From NCBI GenBank assembly GCA_032622095.1, contig CP136061.1:212688373-212752372 (forward strand): a stretch of DNA of 64,000 bases, read 5' to 3'. Of this stretch, positions 1-13,400 are shown one piece after another. How positions within the stretch are numbered: the stretch's first letter is position 1; each line of letters begins with the position of its first letter. Under the pieces are notes generated by a model that ran no database searches, was not told the DNA's origin, and saw nothing but the letters and a program-made list of their open reading frames with translations. This stretch comes from Siphonodentalium dalli (Eukaryota > Mollusca > Scaphopoda > Gadilida > Siphonodentaliidae). The position numbers and the translations under genes are program-made.

Positions 1-1240
1 CAGTCAGGGGTTAACAGTGCCGTGACCGCTCGAGCTATCGACTTTGGGATTGGAACTTTGGTACATTCGGGTCCATTCTACACGTTAGTGCAAACCCCAT
101 CTCGCTCGGTCCCCTAGGGGCGGTCCGGTCGGCGGGTGTTAATTTCGGCGTTTTTGCGTACATTTATAGCGAATTCGGCAGCAGCGTATGGGTTAATTTA
201 TTCACTTCCGCTGCAGCTAGCGACTTGTCCGATCGCCCATGTATGCATATGGGTATTCTCTTCATGATATAATGTCAATTTCCGTGGTCAGGCAGTCAGG
301 GGAGGTGCGGTCGGCGCCTTTTCGGATTTCCTGTACCTGGCGGAAACGGCCGCCAGTAAGGGGTTAACAGTGCCGTGACCGCTCGAGCTATCGACTTGGG
401 GATTGGAACTTTGGTACATTCGGTTCCATTCTACACGTTAGTGCAAATCCCATCTCGCTCGGTCCCATAGTGGCGGTCCGGTTGGCGAGTGTTAATTTCG
501 GCGTTTTTGCGTACATTTATAGCGAATTCGGCAGCAGCGTATGGGTTAATTTATTCACTTCCGCTGCAGCTAGCGACTTGTCCGATTGCCCATGTATGCA
601 TATGGGTATTCTCTTCATGATATAATGTCAATTTCCGTGGTCAGGCAGTCAGGGGAGGTGCGGTCGGCGCCTTTTCGGATTTCCTGTACCTGGCGGAAAC
701 GGCCGCCAGTCAGGGGTTAACAGTGCCGTGACCGCTCGAGCTATCGACTTGGGGATTGGAACTTTGGTACATTCGGTTCCATTCTACACGTTAGTGCAAA
801 CCCCATCTCGCTCGGTCCCATAGGGGCGGTCCGGTCGGCGGGTGTTAATTTCGGCGTTTTTGCGTACATAATAGCGAATTCGGCAGCAGCGTATGGGTTA
901 ATTTATTCACTTCCGCTGCAGCTAGCGACTTGTCCGATCGCCCATGGATGCATATGGGTATTCACTTCATGATATAATGTCCATTTCCGTGGTCAGGCAG
1001 TCAGGGGAGGTGCGATCGGCGTCTTTTTGGATTTCCTGTACCTGGCGGAAACGGCCGCCAGTCAGGGGTTAACAGTGCCGTGACCGCTCGAGCTATCGAC
1101 TTGGGGATTGGAACTTTGGTACAATCGGGTCCATTCTACACGTTAGTGCAAACCCCATCTCGCTCGGACCCCTGGGGGCGGTCCGGTCGGGTGCGGTCGG
1201 GTGCGGTCGGGTGCGGTCGGGTTTTAGTAGGACCCCCGTA
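1..1240. repeat. 353-bp tandem satellite, about 3.4 copies, cut by the left edge
   Basis: A unit starting CAGTCAGGGGTTAACAGTG recurs at 1, 354, 707 and 1059, so the period is 352-353 bp with only scattered substitutions between units. The last unit decays after about 1190 into a short run of a 10-bp unit (GTGCGGTCGG). The block is visibly richer in G+C than its surroundings. No open frame runs through it and I do not recognise a 5S rRNA, histone or snRNA unit. It probably continues to the left of the window. Confidence 0.95.
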
Positions 1241-1786
1241 TGTCCCTTATTAGCTTTCTGAGCAAGAACTGTTGGATGTTACATTTTTACATTCTTAGAT
1301 TAAACTGTCAATTGGTACACGGAATAAACGAACTACACACAGCTACACATAGGAACTATTGGACCGTACTCAGATATTAGAGACACCACTTCCACAGGCA
1401 CACAAAAAACATTCAACATATCTGCGTTTGAAAAGAAACTTGTCTGAAGGAATTCTTCTAAAACCCTCTCTATCATTGAAACAAGCGAGGCCATAAAATA
1501 ATACTAATTTCGATGAACGGTCATAGTAATCCTGATAACACAGACTTTGGTTAAAGGGGGGACCTGCACTAACACAAAACTATCACTTGTGTTGTGTATT
1601 TTCTTCTATATATTTATGCACTGTTACCATGCTCCTATTATTATATTGTATTCATTGCTGAGGTATTCGGGAGAGGAGGTATATCTAAGTGATATTACTT
1701 GTCCGCCAAATTCCAATCCCGTCACAATGTACATTTGGTAAAACTAAACATGTGCAAACCGCTCAGGCAGTATATCCTCACCACAG
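1241..1786. other. Unassigned DNA upstream of the first visible transporter exon
   Basis: AT-rich sequence between the satellite and the first transporter exon. I looked here for the expected N-terminal exon (start Met, TM1) and did not find it. The short open frames have no recognisable similarity. The 3' end (CTCACCACAG) acts as splice acceptor for the exon at 1787. Confidence 0.5.
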
Positions 1787-2006
1787 GTGTGCTGTTTCCG
1801 GCCTAGTCAACGACACTTATATACAACAAAATGAGTACCATGGCCACCTGATTAATGTGACGATTCCGTTGGTTGAAATAGATGGCGATTACCAGCTGAG
1901 CCAGTGCGAAGTTTACATTAACAGTGAAAACCACAGCATGGGAACTACGCCGTGTACGCGATGGGTATATTCTCAAGAGATATTCGAGGCGACATCAACT
2001 TCTAAG
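1787..2006 (+). CDS. SLC22 exon A: extracellular loop 1
   Basis: Begins with the last base of an Arg codon (HR|C junction) after CACAG and ends in phase 0 at TCTAAG|GTACAG. It encodes CAVSGLVNDTYIQQNEYHG onward through CTRWVYSQEIFEATSTSK. This is the glycosylated first extracellular loop: sequons NDT, NVT and NHS are visible, along with cysteines at the positions usual for the family. The loop ends just before TM2, which starts in the next exon. The upstream exon supplying TM1 was not found. Confidence 0.88.
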
Positions 2007-4442
2007 GTACAGGATTTATTTGTGCGTGGTTGCTATATAGTCACAATTATACCTCATGGCGGCTTGGTGTCTGAACACACGCTTGTTTTTGTTACATGTT
2101 GAGGATCCAATAGATCGACACATTATATATAAAAGAGTGTGTCTTACATAATATAGAACGAGGTCCCCATAAGGTGAATTTAGTGATGCTATCCGACACA
2201 ACCAAGTGCGGATCCAATGGGGGCCCACCCCCTATTTTTGCAAGATCAATGATTTGTCTATATATGTCATCAGTAAAAGAATTACCTTTACGAATTTGCA
2301 CAATTCATTTAGCATAGTCTACAGCCATATATTTCACCCGATCACCACAAAATTGCATATGCTGGTTTGGGCACGAGAACGTCTATTTTGGACCTGTCGC
2401 CCGCCCAAAATGGCCGCCATGGTGGTCGTCTTGTTTAAATACTTAAATGGACATGGCTCATTCGAGGCTCGAGTTTTGGAGGGACGGGTACGATAGGTCG
2501 ATAAATGCACGAAATATTGATATGCCGGCTTCATACGATTTGAAGCACCCAAAATCACAGCCATCTTCCATCCGTTTTCAATTTTTCGCCCGAAGTCAGA
2601 CAAACGCTCTTTATTGCTACCATTACAGGAATATAATAACACGGAACGCTTTTTTCTCTTCCATGTCGTGCAAATGGCTGTATTTGGGGGGGGGGAACAA
2701 ACACCTTGTTCATAGTTGTATTTTCATTACTTCAATGCGTCTTTTTGGGGTTAAAGGCACGTGCGGCCTTAATTGTCGAAAATATTCATATTTGTTCCAA
2801 ACACCGTAAACAGAAAAACAGTAAAACGCATACAGTTCCGTTCATATATACCCATGATCATCGCGTAAACAGCATGTTATCATAAAGACCTACTATATTT
2901 TACCTAAGCAAGAGCCTGATTGTGTTACAGAAGACGGCACAATGCTACTGGCTAATCACACACAAATGGCATAAACGCTCTTGATTAGTTCCATATCAGG
3001 TATTCACCAACAAAGAACGCTCTTTATGTTTACCATCATAATATAAACAAACACAAGAAAGGTAACTGTTTACGCTTTTGTTTACATAACAATGGTCAAA
3101 CATATGACCATAACATACTGTTTATGCGATATTTCTTATTTGTATTCGGACAAAGTCTATCTACATTTTGATGTTCTTTCTGTTTGTGGCGGTTTTTGAT
3201 GGGTGGAAATATTTTCACAGGATACCCACCGCCAAGGCCAACCGAACCTTTAAAGAATGCTCGTATAAAGGTAGTTATGATATTTATCGACCAATTTGTG
3301 GCTTTAGGTCATACACTGCTGTGGGAATGTCACAATATCAGCAGCAGGTCGTGATAAGCCACAGTGACACTTTCATTGTTCTAGCATTATATGTCTCCTA
3401 CATGATCCTGGTATTTTCAGCTTTGAATGTATATGCAAGGAGTACGTATACGCCACGGAGACGTACATATAGTGTGTCTATAAGATTGACCATGCAACTA
3501 TGATAATCGTAGAGGAATACAATAGTAAGAGTGCAATTGATAGCCAGCTATGAAGATGTTTTGTTTGTTTAAAGGCACGTGAGGCCTTAGTTGTCGAAAA
3601 TATTCATATTTGTTCCAATCACCGTAAAAGAAAAACATTAAAACGCATAGTTTCGTTCATATATACCATGACCATCGCGTAAACAGCATGTTATCATAAA
3701 GATTTACTATATTTTACCTAAGCAAGAGTCTGATTGTGTTACAGAGGCCAGCACAATGCTGCTGGCTAATCACACACAAATGGCATAAACGCTCTTTATT
3801 CGTTCCATATCAGGAACTCACCGACAAAGAACGCTCTTTATGTTTACCATCATAATATAAACAAACACCAGAAAAGTAACTTTTTATGCTTTTGTTTACA
3901 TAACAATAGTCAAAGATATGACAATAACATACTGTTTATGCGATATTTCTTATTTGTATACGGACAAAGTCTGTCTACATTTTGTTGTTCTTTCTGTTTG
4001 TTGCGGTTTTTGACGGGTGGAAATATTTTCACAGGATACCCACCGCCAAGGCCAACCGTACCTTTAACATACTTTATTCCAACACAAAGACAATACATAC
4101 AGATACATAAGGCATAACATATTGAGTATAGTGGGCATACATATTTTTGCTGTATCTTATTGGAGATTTGGAGGCTTGTTATATCGGTTGTAGTCTGAGA
4201 CGACAGTAAGCTATAAGCTTTTTTTGGTCGTTCCGCCCACTTAGGAAGAATATACCCAGTATAAGATGGTATGCATATCTTGATCTTGGTACCAATGAAT
4301 ACCTCACTAAGGCATCATGGGACCAATATCTTGTATCTGGTCATTACTATTTGGTTGGTATATATACTTTATATTGGATGGGTTAGAACTGAGATGGAGG
4401 AGAAGAACGAAAGAGATAGGAACAAACGAGAGAGAGAGTGAG

Positions 4443-4496
<54 letters not shown>

Positions 4497-7400
4497 GTGT
4501 ATGGCAAATTTTCCACATGCAATAAATGGTCACATGTCGATTTTCGAAACAGTAAGCTTGAAAACGTTTTTGTTTTGTTGATGAGGCGAGCAGAAATTTC
4601 AATGATCGTCTCTGATCAAGAGCGTCTGTTTCCAAAAAGCGGTATATAGCTAATAAACCGCGTTTTAAATTATGCAACACATCCTATCCGAAATACGCAC
4701 ATTATCAACCTATAAAATGAAATTGGTTCATAATGTAATTATTTGATTCTGAAATAGGCAGATAATGGAGTCATGACCGTTATTTCGTTATATGTGTCAT
4801 CTGCTTAGAATCGCCTCATTATGATTCGATAATGTGACCCAAACGTTTTCATGTTCAGCACATTATCGACTCAAAATGAGGCGATTCTCAGCAGATTATA
4901 TCCACCTAAAACAAGTTATATTATAAGCAGATAATGTGCGCATTTTTAAGAGAACATGCTGAATTATGACCCGCATGCTGTATTCGTTGTCAACGTACAA
5001 TTTTGTTTTTGTGGATTTTCGCTATTCCTGTGTCATACGAATTATCGTGATTGCAAGTATTTTTAAACTATTAGTTCGCCGAAAATTATTCTGTCTTAAG
5101 CCGCGCCTGTAAAATGGCATCAGACACAAGACTCGATATTACTCAACAGCTGTGGCAATTACAAACGCTTAGGCCTCTCGCGGGATATGCGCTATACAAC
5201 TCTCATTATTACATTATTACATTACATATCCTTTCAGTTTAACTTGGTTTGTGACGACAAACTGAAGACGTCACAAGCTACTATGGTTTTCATGTCAGGT
5301 GTGTTGGTTGGGGCTGTCCTCTTCGGAAATGCAGCCGATTGGTGAGTAATCACACTGGTCATTTTTTTTAAACATATTGTATTGTATCATTTATCCAAAG
5401 TCAGGGACAGAAAAATGGGACCGTGCAACAACATTGATGACATTTTTAGGTATCAAATTTATACACACCCATCTCTATGATAAATTATGAGAGTCTAATG
5501 GTGTTGTTTAAATATCCCACAATGTTGGTGTCATGGTTAGCGGACTGGCACCAAAATTTATAACTATATTTTTGCGCCGATTTCCATCAAATAGATACAT
5601 ATTCTTCTCCATTATACGGGGAATTTAATCGTGTGGTTTAAAGACGCCAAATTAGTGCCGTTTTGTGTACAGATGGGGGGGGGGGGGCTAAAATTTGATA
5701 AGAATGTATATAGTCGCCTATATACACAAAACGTATTTTCAGTCATCTCCATGATATTAGGAGTCGAATTGTCCCAATGTTACAGTTCCGAGACAAGGAT
5801 GGGGAGGGGTACCACAATTAATAAAAATTAATTTTAGCTCCAAATTCCACCAAATTGGTACATATTATTGTCCACTTTACGAGGAATAAAATCGTGTTGT
5901 TTAAAGATGCAATGTTGGTGACTTTTTTAGGTTAGTGATGGGGAGGGGATAGGCACTATCGTTGACAAGAATGTTCAGCCGTCGATATCCACTAAACTGA
6001 TTTAGTTCTCGTTCATTTTTGGGCAAATCTTACAGCTAGTAAGCCGAGTATTATATTTCTCTTTTACAACAGGATCGGAAGGAAAACTGCGCTCTTCATA
6101 GGATTGTTCCTGAACTTCGTATCCGGCATGGCACTTGCCTTCGCACCAAACTACACGTCCTACGCAATTATCAGGTTCTTCAATGGTGCAAGTAACGCTG
6201 GCATATTTTCGCCGGCCTTTGTTCTTGGTAAGGTCAAAAGGTATTACAAGCTACATGTTCTTGGTAAGAACAACATGTATATTGCCAGCTATGTTTTCAT
6301 TGTAAGATTAGAATGTATATTGTACTCCTATAGTTAAGGTAAGTAGGATTGTTATTACGCAGACATTATATTTTTACATCAAATTCTGATCGATTTGATG
6401 TTACCAATCATTGATATCGCGTAAATAGTATGTTATGGTCAAGTTTGTATACTTTGTTAGGTAAACAAAGGCCAAAAACGTTACAGAACCTGGCATTTGT
6501 TTACATAACATAGCTTACGGACTTGACAATAACATACTATTTACGCGATATCTATTATCTATGATGAGAACAAAATATGTCTATATATTTCAATGTTCAT
6601 TCTGTTTATCTCAATTTTAACGGGTGTGACTATTTTAACAGCATACCCACCGCGAAGGCCATCCGTGCCTTTAACGTCTTGGTGCGAAGATGTGAAAGTA
6701 TTATAAAACTCGATACATCAGTTTCCATGGTATTGACGGATTTATAATCAATTAGAAAAGTATACTGTAAGCCACTCATAGTAGCGGCATGGACGTGGTA
6801 ATATAGTTAGTGGTGGTCTTGACGCAGTATATTTAGTCTTATATGTTACGTTTATACATGTATACTCGCACATTTGCCAGGCATTCTTCTGTAGGCATTT
6901 CGGTATAGAAAGCTACATTGTGCCAGAAACTGAATGAAAAAAAATGCTTGTTATATGCATATGTGCCACGGCTAACTACATTAGAAGTAAAAACTATGTA
7001 GTTCAACTAGTAAAGATGCTATCGAAATGTGCATGTAAATAGTCTGCAATTATCTCGCAAGAATTAATCATACATGTTAAAATTTTAAGGCAATGTGATA
7101 GAAGCACCGTCACATGTGGAACCTCCGATATTGTACTTCTCACGTCGTTAGCTTTGGTAAGTATGTATTGTATAATATGCGTGTTGCCGTTCGATCATAT
7201 TCTGGCACCATATTTGTTTCTACGACAAAATGCCAAAAACAAATGCCGTACAAAATTGCCAGTGTATGAACGTACGCTTACATGTCACTAGAAGAACATT
7301 GCCTATATGGCAGCCTGTTTAAGCGGTTGTACGGTTGATCTACATGTATATATATAATCATACTCACCTTTAACACGGGTAAAGCAAAAGTTACAAATTG

Positions 7401-10400
7401 TGTGATTGTCAGATGTGTCTATAGTAATATCATACCAGTCACAGGTATTTGGCCAAAAAAAAATTGGCCAAAAAATAAAAATAAAAATATATAAAGGTAA
7501 GTATCAAGGCTGATAATGAAATTAGGAGGTCAAAAATCATCCTCACAAAAGCTAATTTTGTTATCAAATTGATCTGGAATTCTAGCATTATGTGCCCAAG
7601 TAATCATATTTTTTGTTAAAGTTTAGCTTTCCGTCGTACTTTAAACAAGTGAGCATAGTCAATCATTCGAAGTTGTCAATGAAATTTATTTTTTGGCACC
7701 CGAAACGTCCGTCCAATGAAAAATCAAATAATAAAATAATCCAACCGCTAAATCACCGAAATCTATACTATTATCATCAAACTAAATAGCCCTATTGTTA
7801 AACAGACGTTGTTTCATGAAGTGCAGCTAATTTGGGGGTGGTACTCAACATACATCGAGTTTAATAACGATTTATGTCCTTTTTTTTCGTCAGTTTAACA
7901 GATTTCTTTTCGCGGGAGGCCATTTTGTAAAACTGAAAGCGAAACTAACTTGAACTTTATTAAAATAATTTTAATATCTCTCTTTTAATTGATATCCGGC
8001 ATTCTTAATGACAAAAATCATGCGGTGGATATATAATACCCACTAGATAAGGAATTAGATAAAACATTTTTTTTTATCGATGTAAAATTATTTTATTTTG
8101 GAGTCATTTACTGCAGCGTTTCTCGAGTTTATTTCGCACTTTCAAAATGGCCTCCCGCGAAAATAATCATGTAAAACTGAAGGAAATAAAGACAAAAATC
8201 GTTATTAAACTCGATGTATGTTGAGTACCACACCCAAATTAGCTGTCATTCGCGAAACAACGTCTGTTTGACAATATGGCTATTTATTTGGATGATTAGA
8301 GTATAGATTTCGGTGATTTAGGGGTTGGATTGTTTGATTTTTTTATTTTCCATTGGACGGACGTTTCGGGTACCAACCAAATAAATTTGATTTATCAACT
8401 TTAAATGTTTTTCTATGTTCACTAATCTCAAATACGACGGCGAACCAAACTTTTTTGAAAACTGTGATTATTTGGTCACATAGTGCTGCATATACAGATC
8501 AATAAAAAATAAAATGTTGCTTTTGTAGAGAAAAATGCTGACCTCTATCAAAATGAGATAGATACCTTTCCGAGATTTTTATTAAATAAAAAAAAAAAAT
8601 TGTGCCTAATACCTGTGATACCAGTTGCTGAAGTCACACATAGAATGTACACCAAATTGATGGCACGTATTGGTCGGCGAACGCATTAATTCATATTCGG
8701 CTCACATCCAATATACACATAATGCCCTAAGTAATCGACCCCTTAACCACAGCAGAATTATGTGTAACTTTTCAGGATTTAATCGGAAATATGGCTTGTT
8801 GCCATTCATCGGAAAGCTCTCGGGTCGATTGCTCAGGGCATTACATGTAAGTCAAAGTTCCAACGATTCGTTGGAAATTTCACTGGTATTATAGATGTGA
8901 CTGACGAATCTCATGACTTTCAGGCATGGAGATTGTTGCACCATCCAAGCGTTACATGGCAGGAATAATAATCGAATACTTCTCGGCTCTCGGCTTCATA
9001 ATTCTCGGAGGGATAGCTTACTGCATTAGAGACTGGCAGATTCTACAAATCGTTGTGACCGCACCTGTGGCTGGATTTGTCGTATTTTGGTGGTTGGTAT
9101 TCCTGTTTATTGCATGACTTGCGCATTTCATTGGGATTCAGGTATTTCATTATTCCAGGTTCTATTTAAGAAATTAATGTAGTTGGGGTGTTTGTTATTG
9201 TGAGAACGGCGCTGTGGTCGTTGGCGCACATTGTGTGAACCGCGAAACGGCTGACACTAAATGTGCTCTCAACGGCCACAGCGCCATGTATCCTAATGTA
9301 TATAGCTTTTTGACGATGTATTACCGTAAAAGAGCTGAGTGTTTCTTATTTATTTTCACAAAATGTGCCGAGAATTTGAGACTAGAGCCCAAGCAGCACA
9401 ATATATGATTTTCAAGCACTTAACAACGATAACGTGAACTATATAAATAACTGGCTTCAGATGCAATTCGACAGAAAGCACGCCCAATTATTCTGCTGAC
9501 CGCGTTTAGTGATTAGGTCAGATTATGTCAATAATTTGTGACGTCCTGCTCGCGCGCGTTACCGTCTGTTTGTTATTGGGGTTTGTGTGATATTGGGATA
9601 TGAAACAGGTGACCCAATTGGCAGTTGACCAATCACCGACAACGATTTAGTGTAAAAACACAGACGGGCAGTGTAAATATTAACTATTAACTAGTCGGTT
9701 GATTTGATTGTATAAGTATTCAAATCCGTCTTTGTGATTGGCTGTCACCTAACAGTTCTGGGTCAGATTCATGCGTGTGTAAATAGAACTATTTCAATAT
9801 ACGCCTACCCTTGGTGACACAGAAGACACCATGCAAAAAAATGTCTCGTCTGACCAGGTTTATGCTGTTCCCAACATTCATAATGGGACAATCTAACAGT
9901 TGCATTAACACCTTGTCAGAAACAACAATAATAATAATTTAATCGCTTGTCTAAATTTTTAATAAATTGTATTGTTTATAGGCTCCAGCCGCATAACTGG
10001 GTTTTAACTACGAATGCAAGAATGACGCAGTGAAGCGTCTCAAGCACGCGCTTCATTGACCCTTAATTCCTTTAGGAGACTCAAATGACCCAGGTGTTTG
10101 CCAACCCCAAACATATTCTTTTTCTGCAAGAACTTTAGATTTAAGATGTTCAAGTTGTAAATTAAGTTCGATATGTTGCATCTATAGTAACACCACTGAT
10201 GACACGGTAACACCACAGACATTACAACAAACAATCAAATATACCCCCTTTGCTTTTTACCAATGTTGTTTTGTTTGCTCAAATTTTAAATTATACTCCT
10301 CATTTGAAAATTGCATGGCGCTTTTGTGGGCAAAATTTTATAGCATGCCTGCATACGGGAGTTAACACCACTGACTGAAGAAGATACAATTTTATATTTA

Positions 10401-13400
10401 CTTGTTTTGATAGTTTATTTCCACTTTAACATTCTGGGACCTTTTAAAACTCCCCCATGACTTTCAAGAATGGTTGCAACAGAACTGATCAAAGATCAGT
10501 ATCTCTACACTCAACAGTATTGTATTACCATAAATACAATTATATTTCGGTAACACCACTGACCACTTTCCGTTGTACAACACTATCGCTCATCCCGCTA
10601 CAGAAATCAGAACCAGTTGTGAGGTATTTATATTTTAATATGAATGTTGACTACAGAAGAAATTGTTTAGGTGTGACATCAAGAGAAACTACCCGTGCTT
10701 TTTTGTCGTTTTGGGTGTTGCTAACTTAAATGTTCATTGTTTGCACCGGTAACACCACTGACTTCAGGTTGGTTTGAAGGTTCATAAATACGCATACATA
10801 AATGGAAGATAGAGATATATCGTTTTATGTTTTACAACGGACTTTCATAAAAACAGAACCGTTGTCCTTTGTGCACAAAGCAGCAATTCTGAAAAATGAA
10901 ATGAACACAATATAGACGCTTTTGGGAGAATGACCCTAAGAATATTTAAACTATACTATTATAATACAAACCACGTAGCATTTAGATGACTAGTAGTGTG
11001 ATGAAGTCGGTGACAATGCCATAGCAATTTTGATACCGTTTCGCCGACCTTCATTTCTGAATCGGACAGCACCACTTGGAAACTAATTCTAAACCATACC
11101 ATTTGATCCATAGCATCATGGAGATACCAATAAATACCAGCTCCTTTGTTCTGCCTCGATCGTCTATTTCTCGAGTAGAAATAGAATACTTTATACGACA
11201 AGTCGACATTCGCAATCTAGAATTGTCATGTCTCCCAATTTATGCACAACAAACTCCCACGGGGACCTCTATTCGAGAAATAGCTCGCTTCCAACACCCG
11301 CGTATTACAATTCCTTGTCAGAACAGGCAGCATGTTACTTTGCATACCAGTTGGATATATCACATTCAAACATAACACGTCATCATAATAGAGTTACTGT
11401 TCTTATGTGGAGAACGATATTACTTTGATCATTCGCAAGTCAAAACTATCCAAAATTCATTCGTGCCCAAAATACAGATAGTTGCGTCTACAGATATATT
11501 ACGTATATGTAGTGAGTTATATTTACAGCGAAAACAAACATTTTATTATATGTTTGCGAATATCGAAGTTTAGTTTTGAACAAAGCTGTACTGGGCATTT
11601 GGATATGCCTGGACAATTGTCATCGTGGCATTAGTCCATGTTCATTTTCCACTCACACGATTCGTGTCAATGAACTTGATTTTGTTCTCAGTCGTGGACT
11701 ATTTTGCATACATAAAACGATATTATATGTCACATTTATCGAGATTTATCACAATAATTCATCGGTGTGAAAATATAGTTCATCGTTGTAGATTATCAAA
11801 CCTGTGTTTTAAGTCGGTTAATAGACTGGACATTCGGAAACTAAATGGACTCGCTCTTCGGACTCGACCATCTACTTTCCGATGTCCAGTCACTCGTCCA
11901 TTAACCCTGACTGTCCTCGGAAAATGATAACTACACTAAGTACTACTAAACAATATAGTTTTGTGAGGATCTGCGATAACAATGTTGATTATCAGTAATC
12001 GGTATCCCCATACATCGGTAAAATTTACACTGCGCAATTTAATTAGCCTCAAATATCACGGAGGGATATAAATTTGTAGTAAATCGGCGAAAAAAATGGT
12101 TGTATTACTTGTGGTGCCCTCCCCAACCCCAATCCCAGATATTAACGGCGCAATTTCAGTATATTTAAACCACACGTGAGTCTATGTATCATGGATATGA
12201 CTATATACATGTATGTTATGGCTAAAATCGGCGAAAAAAATTTATCGTTTTTGACCCCCTGCTCCTTTTCCATCCCTGACTCCGATGGCGTCGCCTTTGA
12301 AAATTTTCACCTGCACCATTATCTTCCTCGTAAAAAATTATCTCTGTTAGACCCTCTTTGAGTCTGTTATATTGTCCCACGTTATATTCCGCAGCGGACG
12401 CACATACTGACAGATATATACAGTGCATGAGTATACGTGTATAATTAATCACAACCGCCACACGAAATTGTAAAATTAACATATAGTAGGCGCTGTAAAA
12501 CCAATTAAATTATTTCTGCATATGCATTTGTCCTAGCAATCATAAGCCCTTCCTACTAATGAATATGTGTGGACATTTTGGAAACCTCCACCACTGGAGT
12601 TCAAGGGACAATGCATGTTTACAGTTCTTGCATTTGTATCTAACTTTAGGTTGATCCCAGAGTCCCCACGTTGGTTGCTGAGAGTCGGGAGACAAAGAGA
12701 GGCAGAAGCGATATTACGACATGCCGCACATGTTAACAACCGGCAGCTCCCGGAGATTCTGTTCGACGATGAAACATTGGAGGAGACTCCGCAAGGCAGA
12801 ATCTGGGACTACATGTCTTTCTTTACTAATAGTGTCTTACTAATGCGGACATTAGTCATTTTCTTCAACTGGTGAGTGGCAAAGTTTAAGTCGAGTCATA
12901 TACTGTTCATGTACATATATTTACATAACCTATGTGTTTGTGTTACACTAAACCATGCGTGTTCGGTGATTGGTTAACTGCCAATTGAGTCATGTATTAT
13001 ATATCCCAACAAAACACGAACCGATGTCACATAATGCCGACCTGTGTGACTAAATTCGATTGACTAATCGATTGTTAATTCACAGGTTAACTTACCACAA
13101 TTACAGATATGGTTCAGACAAATATTCAGCTGAGTTGAGGGTTGTGTCACGGTCGCTGTGGCGGTCAGAGCACGCAATAATACACACTCAAACTACATTC
13201 AATTATTAAGGCTCAAGCATCGCATTGTTTAACCCTTTACCCAACAGAAGGGCCCTGTGCCAATGCATTCTCTTATATATGCGAGTCGACCATAGGTCGC
13301 CTCGCATATATAAGAGAATGCATTGGCTTAACACATTAAAAATTATAAAATTGTTAAAGAATGTAAGAAAAAATGGTAAAAAGTGTTAAAAAAAGATTTT

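Noticed and set aside
4307-4680. Open frames of Ser-Leu or Glu-Arg repeats
   Set aside because: They are translations of the (GA)n microsatellite on the two strands.
9093-9096. Alternative donor GTATTC at 9097 for exon D
   Set aside because: It would leave phase 0 and break the frame with exon E; the donor at 9093 gives the family's W-L-I-P-E-S-P-R-W.
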